This document shows, one piece after another, positions 44,001-52,246 of a stretch of 64,000 nt of DNA (position 1 is its first letter; every line of letters starts with the position of its first letter). The position numbers and the translations under genes are program-made. The stretch is from Vibrio gigantis. Lineage in GTDB: Bacteria; Pseudomonadota; Gammaproteobacteria; Enterobacterales; Vibrionaceae. The notes below the pieces were generated by a model that worked only from the letters and a program-made list of their open reading frames with translations, was not told the DNA's origin and did not search any database. The stretch is from contig NZ_AP025493.1 in the NCBI RefSeq assembly GCF_024347515.1, positions 372,001-436,000 on the forward strand, read 5' to 3'.

Positions 44001-44709
44001 GCCCTTCCACTTCCCACAAAAGGATTGAATCGATGTCTTTAATTAGTTCTAAGTTATCTTTACTGGAAATAAAACGAATCTTCTCTTCAGGTAACCATGA
44101 AGGAACATCAACAGCACCTCTCATCACATCTTTATGATCGAGATATTCGTTAATTGAAACGTAGGTAGTAACCAGCGCATCGGCTTTACCTTGGAGAACT
44201 GCTTCGAATGCGTCATCTCGTGACTTAGCTTGATAAATTTGCTGCGCACCGCGCTTCTCGACAAGCTGGCAATATACGCTTTTATTAACGCACGCCCAAG
44301 TCAGTTGCTGTTGGTTTTTGTTTTTCAGATACGCATCTCGGTACCAAACAGCCAAAGTGGTAGAAAAAATGGGAGCCGAAAATGAAAACTTCTTTTCTCG
44401 CTCTGCTGTTTTGCTAAAACCTAATGCCCCATCAATTTTATTTGCTTCAACATCACCAAGCAGTTCAGGGATATTTTGGTAATGCTTAATTTCTAATTTT
44501 AGATTTAAAAAGTGACTTATATTTGATAGGTAATCTAAGCTGATACCATAAATAGCCTCAAAGTTACCATACTCATCATGACGGTTATCTGAGAGCACAC
44601 CCACAACGATTTTGTCGTCCCTTTTATCAGATGCGAAAGTAGTTTCTGGAATGACAAAACAGACCAAAGTAATGGCAATAAAGGCGATGGTACTTCTATA
44701 ATTCAACAT
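41074..44709 (-). CDS. Unorthodox hybrid sensor kinase with two periplasmic SBP domains (EvgS/RocS/VieS-like)
   Basis: 1211 residues. The signal peptide is followed by two tandem solute-binding (SBP_bac_3) domains in the periplasm (about 35-255 and 265-490), a TM helix (about 495-517), and a cytosolic linker with a Cys cluster (C-P...C-x2-C, about 562-580). Then come HisKA (MSHELRTPL, about 673), HATPase (NLLSNAVKF, DTGIGM, GGTGLGLSI), a receiver (Asp in LLTDFHMPEMDG, about 1036) and a C-terminal Hpt (HRVKGALNAVG, about 1155). This is the BvgS/EvgS/RocS architecture, a full internal phosphorelay. It heads a four-gene operon in which every junction overlaps. The ligand may be a small periplasmic solute or pH/redox state. 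Confidence 0.93.
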   Translation of the reverse strand: MLNYRSTIAFIAITLVCFVIPETTFASDKRDDKIVVGVLSDNRHDEYGNFEAIYGISLDYLSNISHFLNLKLEIKHYQNIPELLGDVEANKIDGALGFSKTAEREKKFSFSAPIFSTTLAVWYRDAYLKNKNQQQLTWACVNKSVYCQLVEKRGAQQIYQAKSRDDAFEAVLQGKADALVTTYVSINEYLDHKDVMRGAVDVPSWLPEEKIRFISSKDNLELIKDIDSILLWEVEGRGIRSVASKNPYHVSDKLISQYKAHQNGKDVITYSSNGEAYPFLFENEKRQLDGMLVEYLALISARTGLGFNYVVPELNLESSYTSYNADIVPVLYRDRTKTKAAQWLITKPFMNASFTKVTHNKVSTPPKTDKQGILLSVSKQGIINVGEREDRNIARYRDMKEILDDLRSGEISAAYVPNDITYSMILNDSSEGLTFNKDEGITYSIAFAVSKKNVELKNVLNSIIDTVSVEEIEKLRRNYRKFDLVYGYDSSNVNKFAALASVVFVTLSYLGYLLLVNLRYKVKLAELNAGNEEKEKIWLSEIIQEINNIVFIHNDRNEILLSNCPKFQSNECQICTMKSQASGASLVGNQIEIKTILDGDNLNDTHLAEDCRLDISHVHRESKTISSSNSDKRFILTSLLDVSAQKKRENALIKAEKEAKLAVEARENLLTTMSHELRTPLSAVHGLLDIIKINAVNDKDSHLVDQAIRSLDHLNKLVDGVLDLSKIESGVLSVKAEKVELLPLLCDVFRTFEPISKSNNLNYRVEIHPFAYRWVMVDGIRVSQILTNLLSNAVKFTSEGEISVVVSAVDNQLIVEITDTGIGMTPTQQQQVLKPFVQADDSITRHYGGTGLGLSIVDQLLQCMGGELHIESELNHGTTINVSIPFVRRDDDEGYSIRSLTYARDLPDNLKGWCNEWKLTEAENTPDLNITQNSQSNLVGLTVRRDLNDQITIELEQLKYPDSLLNLIVRPDEHTVNLLTPDAVSDWQYGDVLIAEDNPINQSVMTLQMNELGIKPVFVDTGLQAWDYINHNSIKVLLTDFHMPEMDGYELANKIKSSEQFKDIVVIGITAEDSRVAREKTKDIAIDDILYKPYSVSKLLDILEMHAMPAGRAPSWLERFKTNDAIAVANVFIDTMSEDVANFDFNSPTINRTIHRVKGALNAVGATEISKSCEDVECCEPKANKEKLRKLVGAIESEIEFTKAWLKANEH

Positions 44710-45310
44710 GTAACTTTCCTAAAAAACAGGTCGGACATCCTAAACTTGACATCTAATTTGTCAAATTAGGCACAACCAGCATGTGAAAATAAGTTACTGT
44801 TATTTAAAACTTAATATGAATAAGTAGGAAAATTCTCACAATCTTTTCCGCTAAGGACTACGAATTTAAGTTAGGGAAATTGACGTGGAACAAAATAGTC
44901 CACCTGAAGCTCGAGTTTGGTCAATGTTATGTATGAAATTATAAAATCTTATGTAGATTTCATCGTTCATAACTATGCTTCTTTCGCAACGGAACACTGT
45001 ACATACTCTGTTGAATGGGTCGGAATTCAGTGGCGAGGTACTGTTTGGTACCCTCTGAGCTTATTCTGATTCAAACCGCGGTGATAGTCATATCCTTGTG
45101 TTCCCCCTAGGTCTCGTAAACATTAATTTCGGCGAAGATCGAGCTCACCGCTTGTACTGGGTACTTCCCGTAATGACTCACCGGACGGTACGTTGGTATT
45201 CGAGTTCGGTTACCAAACACAGTTAGACTCTGGTACCACCTTTGATCTGACCAACCTACCGTTATTCTGGGCGAAGTTTGTGCAAACCCTTACGACATTT
45301 ACAAAACGAG
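44710..45310. pseudogene. Gene-poor stretch with a decayed reading frame
   Basis: From an ATG at 44933 about 45 residues are open (HCTYSVEWVGIQWRGTVWYP and further) before a stop. Other frames further on read as sensible protein (GTLVFEFGYQTQLDSGTTF), so a coding region with frameshifts is likely. The family was not recognised. It runs directly into the ltaE fragment. Confidence 0.4.
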
Positions 45311-45451
45311 ATGAGTCTGAGTATAGCTCGTGAACTTGCTGAACAAGGCATTACGATGTCACCAGAGAATCCTGTTCGTTTTGTTACTCATAGAGATATC
45401 AGCTCAGAAGACATCGCAACTTTCCTAACAAATTTGGCAAGTGTGCTTTAA
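45311..45451 (+). pseudogene. Decayed C-terminal fragment of ltaE
   Basis: Translates to residues matching the last 45 or so of the intact threonine aldolase: ARELAEQGITMSPENPVRFVTHRDISSEDI against ARELGKQGITMSPGNPVRFVTHRDISAEDI, ending at TAA 45449-45451. The upstream part of the gene is missing. It keeps the terminator that follows ltaE. Confidence 0.9.
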
Positions 45452-45486
45452 CTCTTAACGAGATTAACCTCTATCGCAATTAAGAC

Positions 45487-45516
45487 TAGAGCTTCCATTG
45501 GGAAGCTCTATTTTTT
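45487..45516 (+). terminator. Terminator retained after the ltaE fragment
   Basis: A perfect 10-bp stem (TAGAGCTTCC with GGAAGCTCTA, loop ATTG) is followed by T6. It is homologous to the terminator after intact ltaE. Confidence 0.9.
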
Positions 45517-46221
45517 CAACAAATCCACAGTCAAAATAGCTTTCGACACCTGCTAGTTTTCTAATAAGTACACTTGATTGGCTGAAACAGAACACGATCT
45601 CGTTTTGGCCTATGAGAATACCTTCTAAGAATTATCCCCACATTAAAGCAATCTATTATCGCTTAAAATCGAGTTACATTAGTGACATAAAATATCGTAT
45701 GCCCGCTAAAGATAAATAATTTATTAAAACAGTTTCAAGTTTTTAATAACCACACATACGGTAATTAAAAAATAGAAGACATCAATCTTAAATATGTTTG
45801 TGTAAAATATTAATTTTAATAGATAAATTTCATCTAGTTTAGATGGTCACTATCCGTTATTACAACTTAGAATCGCCACGTTCAGCTTACAAATTAAATT
45901 AATATTCTTATCAATTTTATGATGACATGAACAATGACCCATCGAAAATCCAATACAAATCACCATCAGTAGACCATAATCCTATCTTTATCAATTAAAT
46001 AAAAAACCGTCGCCAATCTAACTCTTGATAAAAATTAATCTATCTAATTGAATGTAATATTATTATCTATTTTTTAGTCTCTAACCTTCAGCTTAAAATC
46101 ATACCAAAACTCATACTTCTCTTAAATAATAAACTTTTTTTACTACTTCGCAATTTTTTAAAGCACATATAGTTTTCAAAGTTAAGCAACAAGTTACATT
46201 CAATCGTTGAGAGGTGAATTT
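45517..46221. other. AT-rich non-coding region upstream of the fimbrial operon
   Basis: About 700 bp of very AT-rich DNA, especially 45700-46190, with no coding frame. It probably carries the fimbrial promoter and binding sites for regulators and nucleoid proteins. No specific box was identified. Confidence 0.5.
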
Positions 46222-46731
46222 ATGATTAGAGTATTTATGATTCTTCATAACCTCATCGTCTCCACGTTAATTTTCACTCTGTCACTTTCATTCTATGTCA
46301 GTGCTAACAGTTTGACACTGGGAATTAGTGGTCAGATCAAAGATCGATGCGAAATAAATTTCTTTTCTGGCAACGTTATGAATTTTACGGAACACCGTGA
46401 TGTGCAATCGTTGCCTTTTAATCTTTATTGTAACCGTCCATTGGGTATAACGATCAACTCAAAACATGGCGGATTAAAATATCAACATCAAGGGGTTGAT
46501 ATTATTGAGAGTTACAATTTGTCATTACAAATAGACGAAATTCGTCTTTATGAAAGTAGGCACAGCAGCCAACTTACTTCACCGGTAATGATCAACAGTT
46601 CTGGTGTTATTCCTTTCTCTCAACATGGGAGCCTAAAGGTAGCACTCGAAAATCGCTTGCGTTTCGCAGGTTATTATCAAGACGTTATTGAGATAGAAGT
46701 TTACCCTTCGATTCATAGCGTCACAAAGTAA
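46222..46731 (+). CDS. Small exported fimbrial-like subunit
   Basis: 169 residues from the ATG at 46222, which has AGAGGT seven bases before it; a TTG at 46207 is less likely. A signal peptide ends near FYVSANS. The mature part is beta-rich with a Cys pair (DRCEINFF and LYCNRP), as in pilin-type Ig folds, and lacks other known motifs. It is the first gene of the chaperone-usher operon and could be a minor or initiating subunit. Similarity to a named pilin family was not recognised. Confidence 0.65.
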   Translation: MIRVFMILHNLIVSTLIFTLSLSFYVSANSLTLGISGQIKDRCEINFFSGNVMNFTEHRDVQSLPFNLYCNRPLGITINSKHGGLKYQHQGVDIIESYNLSLQIDEIRLYESRHSSQLTSPVMINSSGVIPFSQHGSLKVALENRLRFAGYYQDVIEIEVYPSIHSVTK

Positions 46732-46808
46732 AAACTCTGCAATGTATCTGCAGAACAACATACGCTCAGCAGTATTCGAGCCAATCATTTAAGATAAAGG
46801 AATTTCTA

Positions 46809-47306
46809 ATGAAAAAGCTAACACTCTACGCAGCAACAGTCACTGCTATTTTTGGTGCTCAAGTCCAAGCCGCTCCTGGTGATGTCCAGTTAGTTGGTTT
46901 TGTTTCACCTGTATGTGAAGTTACTGGTCTTTCAACGCAACTGATGGACTTTGGTAACGTATCTCAAATTCAAAACCTTTCTGTTAGTGGTCTTAACATG
47001 AAGTGTAATGACGTCGATGGTGCAACGGTGACACTGACAAGTGCTGAAGGTGGTCTAGAGTCAGACGATAGCGAAGACTACGCTCTTACATATGATGCAA
47101 CATTCAACCCTTCAGGCTTAGCTCCTTTCACGCTTAATGCACCTGGGGGCCCAGGTCTAAATGACGTTTCAGTCAGTAATTCTTATGGCGGTTCTGGAGC
47201 ATTAGCGACAGGTGTTGCCGCATCCATTGATATTGTAACGACAGAAACCTCGCCATGGGCAGGTGGCTACTCAGATACATTGACTGTAAATATCACCTCG
47301 AATTAG
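46809..47306 (+). CDS. Major pilin candidate of the chaperone-usher operon
   Basis: 165-residue exported subunit, signal peptide cleaved near VQAAPGD. It has the single Cys pair of pilins (SPVCEVTG and MKCNDV). The composition is Gly/Ser/Asp-rich with low Lys, like surface structural subunits. AAAGGA precedes the start, supporting strong expression. It lies between the small subunit and the first chaperone. Its Gly-rich late segment and beta-strand C-terminus (DTLTVNITSN) fit donor-strand assembly. Confidence 0.8.
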   Translation: MKKLTLYAATVTAIFGAQVQAAPGDVQLVGFVSPVCEVTGLSTQLMDFGNVSQIQNLSVSGLNMKCNDVDGATVTLTSAEGGLESDDSEDYALTYDATFNPSGLAPFTLNAPGGPGLNDVSVSNSYGGSGALATGVAASIDIVTTETSPWAGGYSDTLTVNITSN

Positions 47307-47389
47307 AAGCTAATAAGTCGGGGGCTATTATTTGGCCTCCGACTTTATCTCAATCTCAACGACATAAGTTTAATTTGGAGCTTATTGCT

Positions 47390-48115
47390 ATGAATCAGTG
47401 GATCATACGTAAATTGACCATTCTGTTTTTATTGTCGTTCACTTGCTTGTCCGCTCATGCGTTCAAAGTAGAACCGATGTCTATGGAAATGACGCCGCTT
47501 GGCAAAAGAGCTCAAATGACCATGAGGGTTGAGAATTCATCTCAAGAGCCACTCACGGTTGAGTTGTCTCCGGTATATATGACAATGGACAAATATGGAA
47601 AAGAGACCACCACTCCTGCAGATGACGAGCTATTAGTAATTCCGGTGACCGCAATTATTGAACCTGGACGGTCGCAATCCATTATGGTGCGGTATTTAGG
47701 CGATCCTTCCATCACAGAATCTAAAGCGTATCGCATTGCTATTAAGCAAGTAAAAGTTCAAAGAGCAAGCGGTAATCAAGGACAAGTAAGTCTTTTGCTT
47801 CAGTTTAATACGCTTATCAACGTCCGGCCTCAGAACACAGTCTCTCAGCTTGAAATAAAAAGTATCGAACAAAATGACAAAACGAACAAATGGGTTCTTG
47901 AAGTACTTAACAGTGGCAATAGTTATGGTCGATTAACAAATACAACATGGAAGGTATCTGATGGTAAAAATTCAACCTATTTAAAAGGCGTAGAAATCGC
48001 TAAGCGTATTCCGGGAACTTTAGTCCTTCCCTACTCCACTCGCTTTTTCGAAATGCTGCCTCTTAAAAATTATAACGTGAACACTCTATCTATCGAAATA
48101 GAGCAGGATCAATAG
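47390..48115 (+). CDS. Periplasmic fimbrial chaperone 1
   Basis: 241 residues from the ATG at 47390, which has GGAG nine bases upstream; a longer frame from 47255 overlaps the pilin and was rejected. The signal peptide ends near SAHAFKVEP. The two-Ig-domain PapD-like layout shows VENSSQEPLTVELSPVYM, VIPVTAIIEPGRSQSIMVRYLG (the conserved Arg/Lys cleft segment) and KAYRIAIKQV. It would fold and deliver subunits to the usher. Confidence 0.88.
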   Translation: MNQWIIRKLTILFLLSFTCLSAHAFKVEPMSMEMTPLGKRAQMTMRVENSSQEPLTVELSPVYMTMDKYGKETTTPADDELLVIPVTAIIEPGRSQSIMVRYLGDPSITESKAYRIAIKQVKVQRASGNQGQVSLLLQFNTLINVRPQNTVSQLEIKSIEQNDKTNKWVLEVLNSGNSYGRLTNTTWKVSDGKNSTYLKGVEIAKRIPGTLVLPYSTRFFEMLPLKNYNVNTLSIEIEQDQ

Positions 48116-48117
48116 CC

Positions 48118-48804
48118 ATGAGACGTTATTTCTTGGGTGGGCTCATTTATTGCGTTCTGTGTGTACAAACGTTTGGCATTACACTGTTTCCAACCGTCAT
48201 CGAGCTCAACACAGACCACCGGGCAACATCTCAACTGGTTGTGACTAACAACTCGACACAGGATCTTCCACTTGAAGCTAACGTTCGTCGTTTAAATTTC
48301 TTATCTGACGGCACATTCGAGACATCAGCTCTAGCCAGTGAAGAGATGTTTGTATTTCCACCAGCCGCAATGTTAGCACCCGGAGAACGTCAAGTATTTC
48401 GCATACAATGGTTGGGAAATAGATCACTCGAAACCTCTCAGAGTTACTTCGTTCGCTTCAGTACCGTGAATATTGGCCAGAACAACACGAGAATAGATAA
48501 ACCCATAGGGTTAACCACCGGTATCAATTTGCAAGTTCACTACAATGCGTTGCTGCACATTCACTCATCCTCATTAGAGCCTGACGTGAAATTACACATA
48601 GATGAACAAGGCAAACTAACACTCACTAATTCAGGTTCGCGATTTACCTATACATCGTTACTTCATTTCCCTGGGCTCGAATCTCAGAGCCCAAAAGTAC
48701 ATGAGGCGTTAGGTGAGCAATTTATTCCACCACGCTCCATTATTACTTTGCCTTCTTCTTTGAATTACTTACCAGTAGGTACTTACCATGGACATGAAAA
48801 CTGA
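48118..48804 (+). CDS. Periplasmic fimbrial chaperone 2
   Basis: 228-residue second PapD-like chaperone. The signal peptide ends near TFGITLF. Motifs include LVVTNNSTQDLPLEANV, FVFPPAAMLAPGERQVFRIQWLGN and SYFVRFSTV. It starts 3 bp after chaperone 1 and overlaps the usher start by 17 bp. Two dissimilar chaperones in one operon suggest that subunit classes (tip versus shaft) are escorted separately. Confidence 0.88.
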   Translation: MRRYFLGGLIYCVLCVQTFGITLFPTVIELNTDHRATSQLVVTNNSTQDLPLEANVRRLNFLSDGTFETSALASEEMFVFPPAAMLAPGERQVFRIQWLGNRSLETSQSYFVRFSTVNIGQNNTRIDKPIGLTTGINLQVHYNALLHIHSSSLEPDVKLHIDEQGKLTLTNSGSRFTYTSLLHFPGLESQSPKVHEALGEQFIPPRSIITLPSSLNYLPVGTYHGHEN

Positions 48805-51280
48805 AACCCATCACAAGATGTGGCAAGTTTTACATGCCATGGGATTAGTACTTTTTTATTGCACCGCCTTAAGCCCTGCCGCTTGGGGACAGGAAATGAT
48901 CTTGAACCCGACAGGACGAGATATTCAACTTACCTCTTTGCTAAGGATAAGTGACACCATACTAGGCGAAGCGGACATTATCATTACCGCAAACAACGAA
49001 ATTTTGTTACCGAAGGAAAGTACGCTCTCTCTCCTTTCATCCGTCGTAACTCAAGAAGGTATTGGGAGGCTCAATGGCACGACAAACGACAAGATGCTGT
49101 CTCAGCACCATTTTGAGAGTGTAGGATTAGATCTGAGTTTCGATTTCTCTTCATTAGAATGCATCGTGACGGTACCGCCTGAATTTAGCTTAACCCAACA
49201 ACTGTCTATGAACGGCGCAGATGATTTTTATAACTATGTTGAACCAAGTTTGTTAAGTGGATACGTTAACTTTGCCCTTTCGGTAAATGAAACCCAATAT
49301 GTCGACCAAAACTCATCAAGACAGGATCTCTATCGCAGCCAATTCGACTCAGCACTTAACATTGGTTTTCTAAACTTTGAGTATGAATCCTATCTAGAAA
49401 ACAGCTCATCACAAGACTCACTATACGTAAGAGAAGGATCTCGTCTTAATATTGACTTTGCCGAACAAGGAACACGGCTTGTCCTAGGCGATATGTACAA
49501 CAGTGGTCAATCTTTTCAGGACAGTACAGACATACTTGGTATTGGCTTAACTCGAGATTTTACGCTCATTCCGACCAGAAATGCACGACCACGAGCCAAT
49601 CAATCATTCACGCTTCAAAGAGCTTCAAATGTCGATGTCTATATTGACGGGATCGCAGTCCAAAGACTAACTCTAGGCGCTGGTAGCTATAACCTTAGTG
49701 ATATCCCGCTTGCACAAGGTAGTAATGATATTGTGCTAGTCATCACCGATCGTTCAGGAAATGAAGAACGTATAGAGTTTTCAATTGCAACCGGTAACGA
49801 TTTGCTCAACAGCGGTGAGTTTGAATATAGCATCATGTATGGAGCGCCCTCTGAATTAGAAAATGGACAACTAGAATACCTAACAGATGAGCGTATTTTA
49901 CATGGTTATATAGATGTGGGGATTACCCCTTGGTTGACGTTGGGTACGAACTTTCAAACTCGTGAAGATCTTTACCAGTATGGTACCACCGCGTTATTCG
50001 CTTCTACATGGGGCGTCACTGAGATCAATGCTTCGCGTAGCGAACACCCTACATTCGGAACTGGCTACGCTTACAAATTTGCGTTCGATGCAGAGTTTTC
50101 CAATACGAACACTCTGTCTCCACAACTGAGTTTCAGTTATGAATATCTGGCCAACAATTTTACCGGAGTCTCAGGGTTTGATGCTTCCGATATCGATATC
50201 AACTTAACTACTCATTATGTCTCTGCATTCAGCTCCATTTACCTTGGTCAGTCTTTACGCGCTGCCATGACTCTCAATTACCGCTCAGGAATAGACAAGG
50301 AAAACGATTATTGGCTAATTAGCCCGAGTTTATCGGACAGACTGTTTGATACTCCCGCCACCTGGAGTGCCCGCGTTAACTATCGCTATAACGCAGCCGA
50401 AGACGATGATATCAGCACTACGGTCACCATAAGTTGGCCTCTTAGTCGACAAACTCGTGTTGTCGGCCGTTACACCACAGAGCTCGATGAAGCCGCCTTA
50501 GATTACAGCTATCAGAATAATATTGGTAACACAGGGGGGATATCGGCGTTTGCGAGTGTCATTACTAACGAAGAAACAGATGCCGATATAGATGCCGGGG
50601 TTAACTACACGGCAAACCGTTATGAATTAAATGCGACCCACGCTTCGCGGCTCGAAGACATTAGTGGCGAAACACGAAACCACAGTACTGACGTGACTAT
50701 TAGTAGTGCGCTTGCCTTTGCAGGTTCCTCTGCGACGCTCGGCAGACCGGTGCGCGAAGCATTTGCAATTGTCAGCAAGCACAAAAGCTTGAAAGAAAAT
50801 GATGTAGCTATCGACCCCACAAAAGATGGTGAGTACGCACGCGTTTATCTTAAAGGCGATGCTAGTGCCATGGTTCCTGATCTTGTTGCTTATAACAGCC
50901 AAGTAGTCGGTTACGAGGTTGATGACTTACCACCAGGATATGACTTAGGTGATGGTGCTTTTTGGATTAAGCCTGGTTATAAACGAGGGTTCCAACTACA
51001 GATCGGATCTGATGCTGTATTAACTGTGATTGGTAAGTTATTCGATCGTCAAAGTAACAACCCTATTTCACTTGTCGCTGGTGTAGCGCATTACCTTGGT
51101 GAGGCAAAACAGTTGCCGATTGACTTCTTTACCAATCGTAACGGAATATTTGCAATCTCTGGATTAAAGCCGGGGAGTTATCAATTGGTACTAGACACTA
51201 AAGAACAAGAATCAGTCATCATTTCCCTCAGTGAGCGCAGCGACAATTTGATAAGACTAGGAGATGTGTATGTTGAATAA
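48788..51280 (+). CDS. Outer-membrane fimbrial usher
   Basis: 830-residue usher. The signal peptide ends near AAWGQEM, and a periplasmic N-terminal domain follows. The segment NARPRANQSFTLQRASNVDVYIDGIAVQRLTLGAGSYNLSDIPLAQGSN, here listed by its start and end only as a guide, is the usher plug/N-barrel signature region (about 270-320). A long beta barrel and C-terminal Ig-like domains (RGFQLQIGSDAVLTVIG, GIFAISGLKPGSYQLVL) follow. It overlaps both chaperone 2 (17 bp) and the tip gene (11 bp). The divergence from classical PapC points to an alternative or archaic chaperone-usher class. Confidence 0.88.
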   Translation: MDMKTETHHKMWQVLHAMGLVLFYCTALSPAAWGQEMILNPTGRDIQLTSLLRISDTILGEADIIITANNEILLPKESTLSLLSSVVTQEGIGRLNGTTNDKMLSQHHFESVGLDLSFDFSSLECIVTVPPEFSLTQQLSMNGADDFYNYVEPSLLSGYVNFALSVNETQYVDQNSSRQDLYRSQFDSALNIGFLNFEYESYLENSSSQDSLYVREGSRLNIDFAEQGTRLVLGDMYNSGQSFQDSTDILGIGLTRDFTLIPTRNARPRANQSFTLQRASNVDVYIDGIAVQRLTLGAGSYNLSDIPLAQGSNDIVLVITDRSGNEERIEFSIATGNDLLNSGEFEYSIMYGAPSELENGQLEYLTDERILHGYIDVGITPWLTLGTNFQTREDLYQYGTTALFASTWGVTEINASRSEHPTFGTGYAYKFAFDAEFSNTNTLSPQLSFSYEYLANNFTGVSGFDASDIDINLTTHYVSAFSSIYLGQSLRAAMTLNYRSGIDKENDYWLISPSLSDRLFDTPATWSARVNYRYNAAEDDDISTTVTISWPLSRQTRVVGRYTTELDEAALDYSYQNNIGNTGGISAFASVITNEETDADIDAGVNYTANRYELNATHASRLEDISGETRNHSTDVTISSALAFAGSSATLGRPVREAFAIVSKHKSLKENDVAIDPTKDGEYARVYLKGDASAMVPDLVAYNSQVVGYEVDDLPPGYDLGDGAFWIKPGYKRGFQLQIGSDAVLTVIGKLFDRQSNNPISLVAGVAHYLGEAKQLPIDFFTNRNGIFAISGLKPGSYQLVLDTKEQESVIISLSERSDNLIRLGDVYVE

Positions 51281-52151
51281 ACAAATGCTCTGGGGAGCCT
51301 TGTTCCTCATCGCCACAAACCACCTGCCTTATGCATTCGCGTGTGAAGCTAGTGCGTTGACAATTCAACCCGTCTCATCTAAATCACAATATGATGTTTT
51401 CAACGCAGGAACGTTCGCAACAATAAACACTTACCGAATAGATGCGAACATAATTGGCGAACCCTGTAAATTGAGCTTAATTCTGGAGCTTAACGATACG
51501 AGTCGATCGTTAAAAGGGACTAGCCAAGACAAACTCAACTTTGAGTGGTCAGGGCAGATTGGCATGCCAGTGGCTAATCAATGGCACTTGTCATTAACCG
51601 ACAGTCAACCTTCGGCAACGATACAAATGCGATTCCCGAGCAAGCAATGGTTAGCGTCAGGGACCTATCAGGGGCTTTTAGAAGTCTCACCTTCTTATAA
51701 CTCAAATAGTAAACAAATAGAAATTAGCCCTAGCTCAATCCCGATATCTGTTGACGTTCCGCCTGCTGCGAAAATTCATTTTTATGGATTAACCCAACAA
51801 CATTATGACCTTGATCTAGGGACATTATATTCAAACAAGGTTATTCGTTCTGCGCCTAACCTATGGGTTCAAAGCAATACAGCTTATACCATCGTCTTTG
51901 AATCATCCCATCAAGGAATGCTTCGTCATGAATCTAATGAGATCAAATGGGACATTCCATACCAACTTTCCCTCGATAGCGACAAAATAAGCCTCGAACA
52001 GTTGGAAGCAAGAATTCAACGTATTTCCGCTACGATCGGTCAACCTATTCCTTTGAATTTTGTCATTGGTGAAACAGAGAACAAACCAGGAGGGCAATAT
52101 GACGACACATTACAAATTTCTATTGAACCACAACTTTCACAGCAGCCGTAA
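51270..52151 (+). CDS. Fimbrial tip/adhesin-like subunit
   Basis: 293 residues from the ATG at 51270, which has AGGAG six bases before. The signal peptide ends near PYAFACEAS. The protein is beta-rich with a Cys pair (CEASAL and GEPCKLSL) and about twice pilin length, as in two-domain tip adhesins. The last structural gene of the operon, it overlaps the usher by 11 bp. No known lectin signature was recognised. Confidence 0.72.
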   Translation: MLNKQMLWGALFLIATNHLPYAFACEASALTIQPVSSKSQYDVFNAGTFATINTYRIDANIIGEPCKLSLILELNDTSRSLKGTSQDKLNFEWSGQIGMPVANQWHLSLTDSQPSATIQMRFPSKQWLASGTYQGLLEVSPSYNSNSKQIEISPSSIPISVDVPPAAKIHFYGLTQQHYDLDLGTLYSNKVIRSAPNLWVQSNTAYTIVFESSHQGMLRHESNEIKWDIPYQLSLDSDKISLEQLEARIQRISATIGQPIPLNFVIGETENKPGGQYDDTLQISIEPQLSQQP

Positions 52152-52167
52152 TTATGCAATTATGTAA

Positions 52168-52194
52168 AAATTAAGCCGCAGAGCTTAATTTTAT
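52168..52194 (+). terminator. Weak terminator after the fimbrial operon
   Basis: AAATTAAG pairs with CTTAATTT around an 8-base loop and continues into T-rich sequence. The low GC suggests partial termination before the LuxR-type gene. Confidence 0.55.
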
Positions 52195-52246
52195 AAAACA
52201 CGACGTCATAGAACCAAAACATGGTTTGTCAGGCTAGGAATTAGTT

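Noticed and set aside
47255..47389. Longer N-terminus for chaperone 1
   Set aside because: It would overlap the pilin gene and bury the signal peptide; the ATG at 47390 has GGAG and a normal signal sequence.
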